Shown in pieces: positions 1-10,359 of a stretch of 64,000 nt of DNA. Location: positions 110,836,666-110,900,665 of the forward strand of contig CM056576.1 in assembly GCA_029721435.1 (NCBI GenBank), given 5' to 3'. A program made the translations under genes and the position numbers. Source of the stretch: Gymnothorax reevesii. Lineage: Eukaryota; Chordata; Actinopteri; Anguilliformes; Muraenidae. Numbering within the stretch: the first letter of the stretch is position 1; each line of letters starts with the position of its first letter. The notes beneath the pieces were generated by a model. It was not told where the DNA came from and did not search any database. It was given only the letters and a program-made list of their open reading frames with translations.

Positions 1-1020
1 TAGATCGTACTGAATTAAAATGCAAGAACACATTGCATTGCATGGTCCTGAACAATCCAGTAAGATTGTCCATTGCTTGTTGTTAACTTAAAGCAAAAAA
101 AATCTTTGGGGGCAGGAATAAGGTAAAGCTACTTGACCCTGTACTTGACTTTTTTGTGAGGAAATGAACTATTTGCCCCAGAAAGCATTGCAGGTTATGT
201 GATCAAATCACTTTCCAAGACCTTCAACTGGTCAACTATATATGACAAATGCAGAATTTTTAAGTTGATCAGACTTAAAATGGCAAATGATGTAAAAGCA
301 GCTCGCCAGCTGTGGATATTCAGCACCTAAAGTCATAATCCTTGTGTCATTAGTTGGTTCCTCCCTCATTACAGCAGTCTGTGTGTTTTTTTTTAGCTTG
401 TCTCCATCAGTTACCTTCACCAAGAAGGTTATGTATTACCTTTATTTTGTGGGTATGCTTGAGCAACATTACAAAAAAAGTTGTACAGATTTTAATGAAA
501 TTTTCACCGGAGGTGTGTTTTGGCCAATCCTAGCGATGATTTCATTTTGCGAGTTATCCGGATCAAATTCCTGATCCAGGAATTTATTAAAGGATTCTTC
601 ACCATTTTGGGATTGGGAGATTGGAATGGCGAATGCTATACACTTTAAAATCCACTAAGTGGAGGTTAAAGTTCTGAATGTAAAGTTCCAAATACCTTGT
701 TTAATTATGGTCTCAGGTGATTATAGAATCAATACTAAGTATGCAGTGGGTCAGTCAATGTTTTGTGAATGATGTGGGTGGTACTACACTGAATCGCGCG
801 ACATAATTTATGTGTTCCCTCAAAAATAAATCCATGCATACTATCCATGCTCAGTGTTGCAGTTTTGAAAGGCCTGTGCACTGCCTGGGAGGTTCACTGC
901 AGTTTGTCTCGGATTTTGGGTAGATGCATCAGGAGAGCATGGCAACCCCTCCGGTGTTAGGCAGTCACAGAGGGAACTGGGTAAACGGTGAGAAAGAGAA
1001 AAGCTACAACAGTCATGTGA
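1..1020. other. AT-rich intergenic DNA, no gene seen
   Basis: No coding exon, RNA gene or classifiable repeat was recognised here. The short open frames have no domain signature and no splice context. Confidence 0.6.
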
Positions 1021-1024
1021 CAAA

Positions 1025-1490
1025 TGTAATGTGGGAGGGGGGGGAGCCACTAGATGGCAGTATTGACATTTTTTTTGTTCAGCCCAGTCTGGAGCTAGGT
1101 TTTGGGAATGTCCTGGGCACGCCTCAGAGGGGAAAGTCCCAAAGAACTGAAAAAAGTCTGGAAGGTGGGAGGGGGCTGCAAAAGAATATATAAGGAGAAA
1201 AATTGAGAGAGTAACGTAATAGGAGAAATTGCAAGGGGAAGGATACATTTGACCAGACCTGTCACTCTTTTCAAGACCTGTGAAGCTTTTTGTGGATTTT
1301 TGCCTGTGTTTGAGCATTTTCCTGTCCCAGAACATCGCACTAAGAAACCCCATCTCTGTAACCATCTCTTTTTTTTAAATATATTATTGATCTTGGCTAG
1401 TGCTTTATTTTATTAAATCTGTTCAAGTTTTAAAATTTTGTCTGTCATCCCTTGCTGTCCTATTTGCCGTAACAAATTCGGGCCATAACA
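1025..1490 (+). mobile_element. Solo LTR, family 1 copy A
   Basis: The segment begins TGTAATGTGG and ends GGGCCATAACA, so it has the TG...CA ends of an LTR. It is flanked on both sides by the same four bases, CAAA (1021-1024 and 1491-1494), as expected of an integration duplication. Inside there is a TATA-like tract (atataagg near 1187) and a polyadenylation-like attaaa near 1412, which sets the transcription direction to plus. A diverged copy lies inverted at 29014-29525. No internal retroelement genes adjoin it, so it is a solo LTR. The superfamily (Gypsy or ERV) cannot be decided from the LTR alone. Confidence 0.75.
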
Positions 1491-1494
1491 CAAA

Positions 1495-2390
1495 GAATGG
1501 CACAGAAGCACACTGCGAGCAGTTCTGCATGGTGCACTGAATTTTCAGTCGATGCAGAGAGATGCATAAGGTCAAGTGAGGAAATGGTACCCGCTTAAAA
1601 ATAACGTGCGAAAACAAAAGCAGCAGACTAATTTTAGAAATAAGAATGATGGGAAATGTAATATCACCAACAATTAATTGATGACTGGATGACATGCAGT
1701 CAGATATGGTTCTGTCGGCCAATGGTAACAAATTTCATATGGTCGTTATTTTTTTGGCATATTAGTCAAGTGTAGAACCTGAATATTTAATTTGGTTCAC
1801 ATTATATGTCAAAAATCATATTGTTGGAACACGTGCCCATTATGCATGTAAAATCTGAATGTTTGGTTGATCTGGTGCAGCCCAAAAGCTAGCAGTAAAG
1901 TTTTATAACCATAGAATGGTCTTATTGCCTGCCTGCGAGAGTGGCATCCTTTGTTCCCCACGGCGGGGGGTGGGAGCCATCAAGTCTAGCAGGCCCAGCA
2001 TCTCTGGAACTCAAACTCACTGGTTTCATTGAAGTTAAAGCGCAGCTACTTCAATTGGCTTAAAACAACCTAAACTTCTACCAAATTCATAATATATTTC
2101 TGTTCAATATCCTAGGAAGGAACCTCTTATATATTGATAACGCAATTGGGCTATAATATACCATTTTAAGGCTTTCCATGACAACTGCATCATTTTAGCA
2201 CACATTCCTATCATGTTTAGTCTCTTTATTCTCGAGGGAGTCCAAGGAGTTGAATGGAACATGTCTCATTTCCATTGGAATTATGGTTCGTTTGTAAGAT
2301 TCATTCAAGCAACTACCCTAGTCTCCCTGTGCAAATTATCTTATCACCTAGGCCAGTAAAACTCTGATTCGGCCAACCTTCCCTCTACCT
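1495..2390. other. Intergenic, nothing recognised
   Basis: Plain AT-rich sequence with no coding signature, inverted repeat or tRNA-like box that I could find. Confidence 0.5.
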
Positions 2391-2394
2391 TGTT

Positions 2395-3470
2395 CGGAGG
2401 TGTGGTTTGGAGCCTTTAAAGGTACGAGATCCTGAGGGGGCGGGGCTTCTCTTCTTTCTTGGCTCTTCTCTTCTTGCTTCTCTTCTTTCTTCGTTCTTCT
2501 TCCTGTCCGGGCCTTTCTTGGTCAACTTCTGACGCGTAAGTAAGTGGGAAGGTCACATGGCTCCTTGCTCTGCGGAGCGGGGGAACATTTGACTTCTCCC
2601 CGACCACGTGGAGCGACTTTAGCTGCACGTGGTCATTCATCTTTTCCAGGTATGAAAATGCTCTAAATTCTTCTAAATCATATGTAACGGTAATTGGCTT
2701 ATCATTGATTTGTTTGATTCAAGTTGTGCCTACCTGGTGAATTAAATTATTGTTATTCCTTTTCCAGCTTGCGTGTTCTCATTGTATATTCTTTCTGGCC
2801 TTGTTGCGATTGGGACTTAAGGGGAGACTCCTACCAAGACATGTGTAGGTAGCGATACTTCTAAGTTAGATTGAGATTGGGTTCTACCTATTAAGGGGTT
2901 ATGCAATTACCGGCTCTTAAGATTTAGCTATTGGTTAATCTTTCTAAGGGGCCCTTTGATATACATAAACCTAGGTTCGTGGTACGTTCATACTCAGAGC
3001 CATTTGCCTGATGTTGCTACCATGACAGTCTCTTCTATCCAATGGATTTATCGTCGAATTAGACCAGGCAGAGACGCCTATTTTAACCCTAGGGGGTGTT
3101 CTGCTTAGTGACAATGGTTTTCGCAGACAGAGTTTGGGTGCGTAACTGCCCTGAGATTCACGCATGCGGTTTCAAAATGATCAATTCTAATTCTAATTTG
3201 GAGTCAGATTTCTAACGGGATTATTGCTAAATTTTGTATTCTAACTGTTATATGGAGTCAGATAAATCGTAACCATTGCGCTTTCATGCCCCGTCCTCGG
3301 ACGGTGAATAATATCCATTATATTGTGATTCACACCAGCCAGAAGAATGCTCTAATTAAAGTTAGACTAAAAGAACACGTAGGGCCTTCAACCCAGGCAA
3401 TATCCGCCGTTTGGTTATTGCTCTTTTGGGGTTTTACACAAGTTTTGTAATTTGCGTCAAATTCTTTTTT
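2395..3470. other. Unclassified non-coding block with LTR or leader-like look
   Basis: This block differs from its surroundings. A TTTAAAG TATA-like motif near 2416 is followed by a GC box-like gggggcgggg and a long pyrimidine tract (2440-2525). There is then an intron-like interval with gtatga after ccag at about 2650 and a ttttccag acceptor-like tract near 2767. Further on, the motif ggagtcaga recurs near 3200 and 3255. No reading frame in it resembles a known protein. It could be a long solo LTR, a retroelement leader or a non-coding first exon; I could not find matching terminal duplications. Confidence 0.3.
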
Positions 3471-4185
3471 TCTTTTGTTAAATCATGTCTACACAGCGTT
3501 AACTGAAGAAAGTATATGCCCAACAATAATCTAAGACCACCCAAGCTGAACTGCAGTAAAAAGTTGGTAGATCTTGGGGATATATTGAATGGACCGGAAT
3601 AAGTATTCAAAATGCGGTCCAGTTTGCAGTGATATCACATATGAAAGAGGATAAAATATCCCCTATCGCATGATGAATCTAGCGAGCTCATTTTGTATGG
3701 AAAGGGCATATTAAAAGGAGGGAGACTGCTGAGGTATGCCCTGGAGTCAGCGATGCATTCCTAATCCATTCCTGACCCCCAAGCTAGAGTTCACAGATTT
3801 TAAAAATGTGTTCAATAATCTATGGCAACCTATTGCGATGTTTTTGTAGTTGCTGGATTGTCACGCTTTATTCCCGACCGGGCCTTCCAGTTTGTTTGTG
3901 TCACGAGACTCGGGCTTTTATCCACTATGCCATAGCTCCTGATGAAAAGCATACGAGCAAAGCTATCTTTTCAATAAGGCTTAAGTGAACTCTACTCCTC
4001 ATACACAAAGTCAGAATGACTCCCCTGTTATTGCCACTGCTACATCTACGCCACTGGTAAATGGTGAATTAATGATAAAGAAAAAGTCTTATTATTTGGT
4101 GTGTTATTAAAAGGAACAAGCTTCTGGGGTGTTTTATTCCCTAATAATTCCATTTAAAAGTGAACACAGAACAAGTCTACAGTTG
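3471..4185. other. Intergenic, nothing recognised
   Basis: No gene, RNA or classified repeat seen. Confidence 0.5.
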
Positions 4186-4189
4186 ATTT

Positions 4190-5200
4190 CAAGAGCTACA
4201 TTCTCATTTGGAATCTGTTGCTGTTGACTCTCAACACAAAATCCAAACACTTGTCAGTGACAGTAAACAAGCCATAATTAGACTGAAAAATCAAAACAAA
4301 CCCACCAGAGAAAACAGAAAAAATGAAGCATGGCCAAGTGAACTTTTCTGTATATTTTTTAAAAGAAAGAAAGCACTTGGTGAGTTTAGGAATACAAAAA
4401 GGCACGGAAGACCACAGATTATAACTTTGTTGGAGGACAGAAGAATTCTTTCCTTGGTTCAGAAAAAAAAGCCTTCTAAACACCTAGCAAGGTCAAAAAC
4501 ATTCTTTAGGAGGTAGGAGTATCATCAGATTTTAAGTCAGCAATCAAGACAGAATTTCACCAGAGAGAATACACCAGAGGTTGATTTTAACACGTAAACT
4601 ATTGATAAGGTTCCAAAACGGGAAACTTGCCAAAAATATTAAAATGCCAGTATTATTGAAGCCCTCCATGCAAGAACCACTGTTTGGTGTCAAATTACAA
4701 GGAGGTCATTGACACTACCACCATTTTCACTGCTGATTAAAATAATTACCAGTCCCAGGAATATGTATAAACAATCAGTTGTCCTAAAGTTTGGTAATTA
4801 AAAAGTTCTGAGTTGAAATGCTAAACTTAATTTTTCTCGAAACGTGAAAAAGTTACATAACTGGTTCTTGCATGGAGGGCCTCAATTCTGGAACAACATC
4901 TTACAAACGAACAAGAGGAAGATCAACATATAGCAAAAAAATAAGAAAAGTGGAATGGAACTACTCATGATCAGAGGCATGTACCACCTTATCTGTGAAG
5001 AGTGGTTATGTACGGGTATGTATGGCTGCTAATTGAGCGGGTTCCCTTGTATCTACTGGCTATGAGACTTGACAAAAACTGGAAATCTGAATTGTATAGG
5101 GCTATATTATTCGCTTAGATTCAGCAAAAATGCATCAGAACTAATTGGAAAACGCTGTACAGTTCAGATGGACGGTGACTCGGGATCATATGGCAAAAGG
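4190..5200 (+). pseudogene. Tc1-like transposase relic
   Basis: Translated pieces in order match the fish Tc1 transposase layout. They are an N-terminal DNA-binding part with GEFRNTKRHGRP followed by EDRRILSLV (about 4380-4460), a SQFWNN-like block just after 4881, an MAAN-AGSLVF block near 5020-5055, and NASELIGKRCTVQMDGD (5123-5175), which corresponds to the second catalytic Asp region. Stops and frameshifts separate the pieces, so it is dead. An inverted-repeat element interrupts it between about 4650 and 4880. Terminal inverted repeats were not identified, so the outer limits are approximate. Confidence 0.8.
4661..4880. mobile_element. Small inverted-repeat element (MITE) inside Tc1 relic
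   Basis: The arms gccctccatgcaagaacca (4661-4679) and its exact complement (4862-4880) bound a 220-bp AT-rich segment without a reading frame. The transposase sequence is continuous before and after it, so it was inserted after the Tc1 copy. A target duplication was not clear. Confidence 0.65.
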
Positions 5201-5214
5201 CGAATCAGGCAGGT

Positions 5215-7250
5215 TTTTGTTATTACAGCCAGCAAAATCTCAAGTCTGCACCATTATTTCTGCATTATCTTGCCTGACAATAAACTTGTCTCTCTGTGTG
5301 TTCCTCTCTCAGGTTGCGGCAGTCAACATCCAAGCATGGTACCTTTGAAACAGGTGATAGCCTGTGTGCAGTGATACCGAGGGAGAGAAAAATAGTGGCA
5401 AGTGATTCTGAAGTGAGTTATTCACTTACCATGGTTTTGTGACAGAAATAGACTACTTTTTAAACATGTTGTTTTGGGAGGCAAAACTTTTTATTTTTGT
5501 GACCCCAGCAAACTAGCCAGAAATACTTACTTCAAAACTTGTCCAAAACTCTGTTCACAGGACACGTAAATGAAAAAAAAATCACCTCTCATGCACTACT
5601 CTGCTTAAGAGCATGTCATGCAACTTCATGTCAAAAACTTCATGACATCCGACCTATCACTTTAAGCCAAAAATTTGAATGTTTTCCCACAGACAAGTCA
5701 ATCATATGACCTGAATTCATTTGGGCATGTTTTTTCCCTTGTTGACAGCAAAACACCCCAAGAAAAAGGCAGGAATTGAAGACTACTGCACTGAAGGCCG
5801 GGCAGGGCATCACCAGGGAAGAAGGCCAGTGGCCGGTGATGTCTGTGGTTTCCAAACTGCAGACTGTCATTAACTGCCAAGGGTTTGCCACTTAGTACTC
5901 AAAATGTTCATTTAAGTTTTGATTATATCAGTGAGTGTAATTACTTTTGAGCCCATATAAGTGAGGGGCTTATGCATAAAAATGCCATTTTGCCATTTTA
6001 TGCCATGCATAAAAATGGCGTAATAAATACAAGGTTCAGTCAATATTTTTGAGAAAATTCTTAAATTGAAGCTGTAAGTCTGCACGTCAAGCCAATCTTG
6101 AATGTTTCTGTTCAGATCCATCGTGGTGGCATACAAAACTAAAACAATGAAAATTGCAACCTTGTACAAATATTTATGGACAGAACTTTACATACTCCAA
6201 CAACAGTCAGGTCAATAAATCCTAGGAAATTTCAAAGTTACTAGACTGTTGAAATTAACTCATGAGCATGAGTTTTAAGTTCAAACTTTCAGCTTTAATT
6301 GAGGGAATTTACTTCATAATCTGGTGAATGATGAAATTAGACCACAATTTATATCCCCGGCTTTAAGAAACAAGACGCATAAGGACAGTTTGCTGATCAG
6401 CTGCTCCATTACTGAATGTGAATTGTTTCCTCATCATTTCACTTACAAGCGAGCAGATAAAAATTTTCAATTTTTCAGTATCTACATTTGATGAAATACG
6501 CAGAGACAGATCCCAAAGTCTATTTCAATTTTCTACCTAATTGGTCATTTCCTGCACCACAAATCCTGCTGGGAGTAGAATCTTAAGGGCAATATAATAG
6601 TTTAGGTGGGGTTTTCATATAATACTGTTGGCACTAATGGCAGTGTCATTTAAATTAGGTCCTGCAAGGCAATATTTCGTATTTTCCTGAAGCAGAAGGA
6701 CTTACAAGAACTCAATCTACACTGAAATCCGGCCTCCGTCTAATTGCAGTGAAGGTGCCAGCAAAAAGAATAATGTGTCAGGTAAATAAAGGTATTTATA
6801 AAAATAAATGTGTCATAATTGTATCGTCTCATTCTGCCATCAATGTTTAATTTGTTTTTACTTGCAGGCTTACATTTGACATTGGGAAGAATGTAACATG
6901 AGGCGTGTCCTGATAAACACCGCCAGCTTCACCCTGTCGCAGGTGTATAAGGGGACAGTTGTCGAATACTCAAAAAAAATGTCAATTGGCAACATGAGGT
7001 GAAACTCAAAAGTCATCCCAATTCCTCCCTTTGGCCCTACCTCTTTGCCCGGTCCCCATGTTTCATGCATTCCTGTTTCTCTCTGGGTTCGAGGGGTAGT
7101 GCTCATCTAGTCCTATAGATGTCCCTCCAAACAGAGCATTTTTGGGATACAGGCCATTAACAGTGGATGAAATTTCCTGTAAGGCTTTCATGAACTGAAG
7201 AAATATGGCTCCCATTGTGGGGAGAGAAGTCCATTAATGTGATCTTCGCT
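5215..7250. other. Intergenic, nothing recognised
   Basis: About 2 kb of AT-rich DNA. Small open frames on both strands lack domain signatures and plausible splice structure. Confidence 0.55.
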
Positions 7251-7258
7251 AATAATGA

Positions 7259-8161
7259 TGTTAGGAACATACGGAAACTACAAATTCAGATCAAACTCAG
7301 TAGGGCGTTTATTAGACACGGGATTCTATCCCTCACTCATGGTCAGTTCAGAAAATAGTCACAAGCCAGGAAACAGATACAGGTGAGCAGAATCGTAATA
7401 CAGTAATACAGGCCAACATCGGGAAACCAGGAAATCAGTCCGCACAAAGACAATGTCCAAAAAGGGGGAAAATAAACTAAAGGGAGGAAGGGAACGGGGA
7501 AAAGGGTGAGGGGAAAAATAGGGAAGGAGAGGTTTGGGGAACTAACTAAACAACTGGGAACACAAGGGCAAAGGGAAAACAAGGACTCATCCATCACACT
7601 GCAATCTCACTACAAACACAAAACTAAAATATACAGACCGATACAAAGAGACTAATACTTTCAAATAGCGCAGAGACAAACCAACCAGTCAGAGTCAAGG
7701 GAAGAACAAATTGACTTGGAACAGAGGGGGAATGGGATATTTAAGCACAAGACAATTAACGTGATTGCCTGACTAGATAGGGAACAGCTGTGGCAGGAAG
7801 CCAGAGAGGGGCGGAGCCAGGAAAAGCAGGACAGGGATAGGCGAGAAGAATAGAAAGGGCGTGGAAACCTATGCTAATCTGCTCTACACACCAAGGCCCT
7901 GATTCTAAACTACTCTCAGGTGCAGACAGGCAGCAAGAACAGAATGAAGGAAGTTAGAATCACCTCACCGAATTAACAGGGGAATTAGTGCGTTAACAAG
8001 GACTGACAGGAGGGAAGAACACAAGGATTTACACTGACAATGACAATCAATCAGAACACTACACAACCACTCAGAAAAATAACAAAAGGTACCTAAATGA
8101 AAATAAAAACAATAATGAAAACTAAAAATAAAACAGACAGACAAAATCCTACTTTCTAACA
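7259..8161 (-). mobile_element. Solo LTR, family 2 (903 bp)
   Basis: The ends are TGTTAG and CTAACA (a 6-bp inverted terminal repeat), and the element is flanked by the identical pentamer AATGA at 7254-7258 and 8162-8166. A tttatt near 7310, read as AATAAA on the minus strand, and a ttaaat TATA-like motif near 7740 argue for minus orientation. The left half is strongly purine-rich. No internal genes are attached. The insertion at 56529 begins with nearly the same bases (TGTTAGGGAC) and has a similar internal arrangement, so it may belong to a related family. Confidence 0.8.
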
Positions 8162-8166
8162 AATGA

Positions 8167-8650
8167 TGCAAACATAGTAAAAGCCATTGTAATATCTTAT
8201 TTCAACGTAGATGCAATGAAAAATGTAATTGGTCATTTACAATGTGCATTTCATCACTAAAATAACTACTCAGAATGTCAACAGAACCTGTGTTTCAATG
8301 AAAATTTGTGCATGACACAGTTCAGCATATTACCATGTCCCTCTTTCGAAGTGTGGAAATTAAAATGCAGCAGTGAATTTAGTGCACCTCCCCAACTCCC
8401 CTGATTAGTACAGTACAGGACAGAGCGTGAGTTGCTTCGGTAACGCATATTAAAGCGCCGTTTCATTTCCCAGGAAAATATTTTAACCCGTACCTCTCGT
8501 CATTATAAAGGTCCATTAAATTGTCAAGGGCACTCTGAAACTTGGTGTAGGGCCAAGGGCACGGAATTGGGATTGGACTAATATTGTTTCACTGGGTTTA
8601 ATTAAATGCCACCAATTAAATTTAAAACCGCAATTTTTGGTTTCCAAAAT
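8167..8650. other. Intergenic, nothing recognised
   Basis: No gene or classified repeat seen. Confidence 0.5.
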
Positions 8651-8656
8651 GCATAC

Positions 8657-9230
8657 TGTCACATCTCTTGCCTCCATAGCTGTCCATGTTGTTTTCGGAT
8701 TATTTTTTATTATCCTCTTATTAACACCCCAGTCCCAATGCACATTCCACACACATTCCTAATATCTGTTTACCACTTTTCTCATTGTCTCTGTATTTCA
8801 GTATGTGTTTGTCGTCATGTCTTTACCAGATCGTCTCGCCCTGCTTCGTACTTGCAGCTCACTCTCTCTCCTTTTTCTTTCTCATGTCCTAGTTTCCAAT
8901 GCTCTTTTTTTCTGATTCAGTTCCTTGTGTTTTTCAATGTAACTCTGGCTTGTGTTTGGCTTACCCTGCCTCAAGATTCCCATCCTCTCTACTACTGTGT
9001 CCCCCTTAACTGATCCTCTAGTTTCAACCCAAGGCCTGGAACTCTGACCATGCTCTGCATGCCGCCTATGATCTTGATTGCTGCGGTCCATCCTCTGCCT
9101 GTTCCTGGACCACAATCTGGCTGCCTTTATCACTCTCTTTGCCATGTATCAAGTCTTGGCTTGTCAAAAAAGTTCTGGCTCTTCTCTTTTCCAATCGGCA
9201 ATTGTGTTTCATTCATGTTTGTTATGTACA
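8657..9230 (+). mobile_element. Probable LTR of a Ty3/Gypsy element
   Basis: A pyrimidine-rich tract begins TGTCACATCTC and ends TTATGTACA. It contains a core-promoter-like tatttcagt near 8795 followed by a gatcgtctcg motif, an arrangement common in fish Gypsy LTRs. The Gypsy gag and RT relic at 9355-10117 lies immediately downstream on the same strand, which fits a 5' LTR. No matching 3' LTR or duplication was found. Confidence 0.5.
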
Positions 9231-9354
9231 AGTTCTAATTGAAAATGTGATTACAACAAACATATTTTCACACTATATCACCTAAGCTCCAGTATGGTAT
9301 TTAAAGCACTGCACTACTGGATGCATTTAAGAATAGCGTTGAGAGGCAATAAAA

Positions 9355-10117
9355 ATGCGGGACTCAATATGTGGCCCACAAGATAAGACGCAGTACAATT
9401 CAAAATGGGACACCTGGTCACCCTACCCAAGATTCCTTTGCGGCTGCCCAAGCAACCATTACAGTCACTCCCCAAGCCCAAGCCCTCTTCTGGAGGAACC
9501 ACAAGCCCAATTTTACTCCATCTCAGGGCTATACTGGGGATCCTGGTTCCTGTCCCGACTATTTTTCCTTGTGCTCCCTGATTTTTTAGCTGCAGTCCTC
9601 CTTCTTCCAGACTGAGGGAGCCAAGGTGGCTCTCATCTCCCTTTCTGAGAAGGCTTGCTCCGGGGCTGCTGCCTGATGAGAGGCAGAGGACCTAACCACC
9701 ATTTGTTCCAGGTATTTGCTGAGAGAACAAAGGTGTTTGACCTCTCTAAGATGACACATACTGCTGCGCTGGCTCTGCCAGTGGGACCTCTCTGTCTCAG
9801 ACTACATCAAAAAATTCCAGACATTGGCAGCAATGGCTGACTGACCAAAAAAGGTGAAGTGCTTATTGGGACCTCTGTGTCTTCATCTTCCCCTCAAAAC
9901 ACCTTTGAATTCCTGGCACGCGGCATCATCTGCCAATTATCATCCCCAACGTGAGCCAACTTCTTCTTTGTGGCCAAGGAGGACAGGTCCCTCCATCCTT
10001 GAATTGATTATTGCTAAAACTATGAAGAGCAGGTATCTACTGTCCACCTTCTCCAACCTCCAGGGATGCAGCCACTCCACAAAGCTGAACCTGCGCAATG
10101 CCTTCATCCTGCTCTAG
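9355..10117 (+). pseudogene. Ty3/Gypsy gag and reverse transcriptase relic
   Basis: The first part (about 9400-9700) has the gag-like string GDPGSCPDYFSLCSLIF, then EGAKVALISL in a shifted frame. This resembles the capsid region of fish Gypsy elements. The second part (about 9990-10115) reads TMKSRYLLSTFSNLQGCS followed by STKLNLRNAF, matching the RT block in which a KNRYPLP-like stretch precedes TKLDLRNAY. Protease and most of RT are missing, and several stops break the frame. It is a decayed internal remnant, probably belonging to the LTR just upstream. Confidence 0.7.
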
Positions 10118-10239
10118 ATCTAATGCTTCACGGGTATGAGGATGGAAGATGACTCAAAACATTCCCACCAACCTCTGTGAATGCTTATTGATGTCAATGG
10201 GGCTCAACAATGACCCTGCTGTGTTTTAGAATCTCGTCA

Positions 10240-10355
10240 TTGATTTGCTCTGGGTTTCACTTGGGGTATTCTTTCACGTGCTCCAGTTTCCTCCTGCCAT
10301 CCAAAAACATGCATGTCAACATAATTAGAGACTCCAAATTGCCTATAAAACAACA
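10240..10355 (-). repeat. Common fish dispersed repeat (gtgggaggaaac-type)
   Basis: The tract from ctctgggtttcac through tccagtttcctcctgcc to aattagagactccaaatt is the complement-orientation version of a repeat tail widespread in fish genomes. A copy in the other orientation is at 16045-16205. The parent family (LINE tail or SINE) was not determined. Confidence 0.55.
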
Positions 10356-10359
10356 TTGC

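Noticed and set aside
841..1365. 174-codon minus-strand open frame
   Set aside because: It overlaps a solo LTR antisense to its promoter and shows no domain; chance frame.
4196..4516. Opposing frames as a host gene
   Set aside because: The plus frame is the N-terminal part of a dead Tc1 transposase and the minus frame is its shadow.
8606..9013. 135-codon plus-strand open frame, Cys/Phe-rich
   Set aside because: It lies in a pyrimidine-rich LTR-like tract and its composition follows from that bias.
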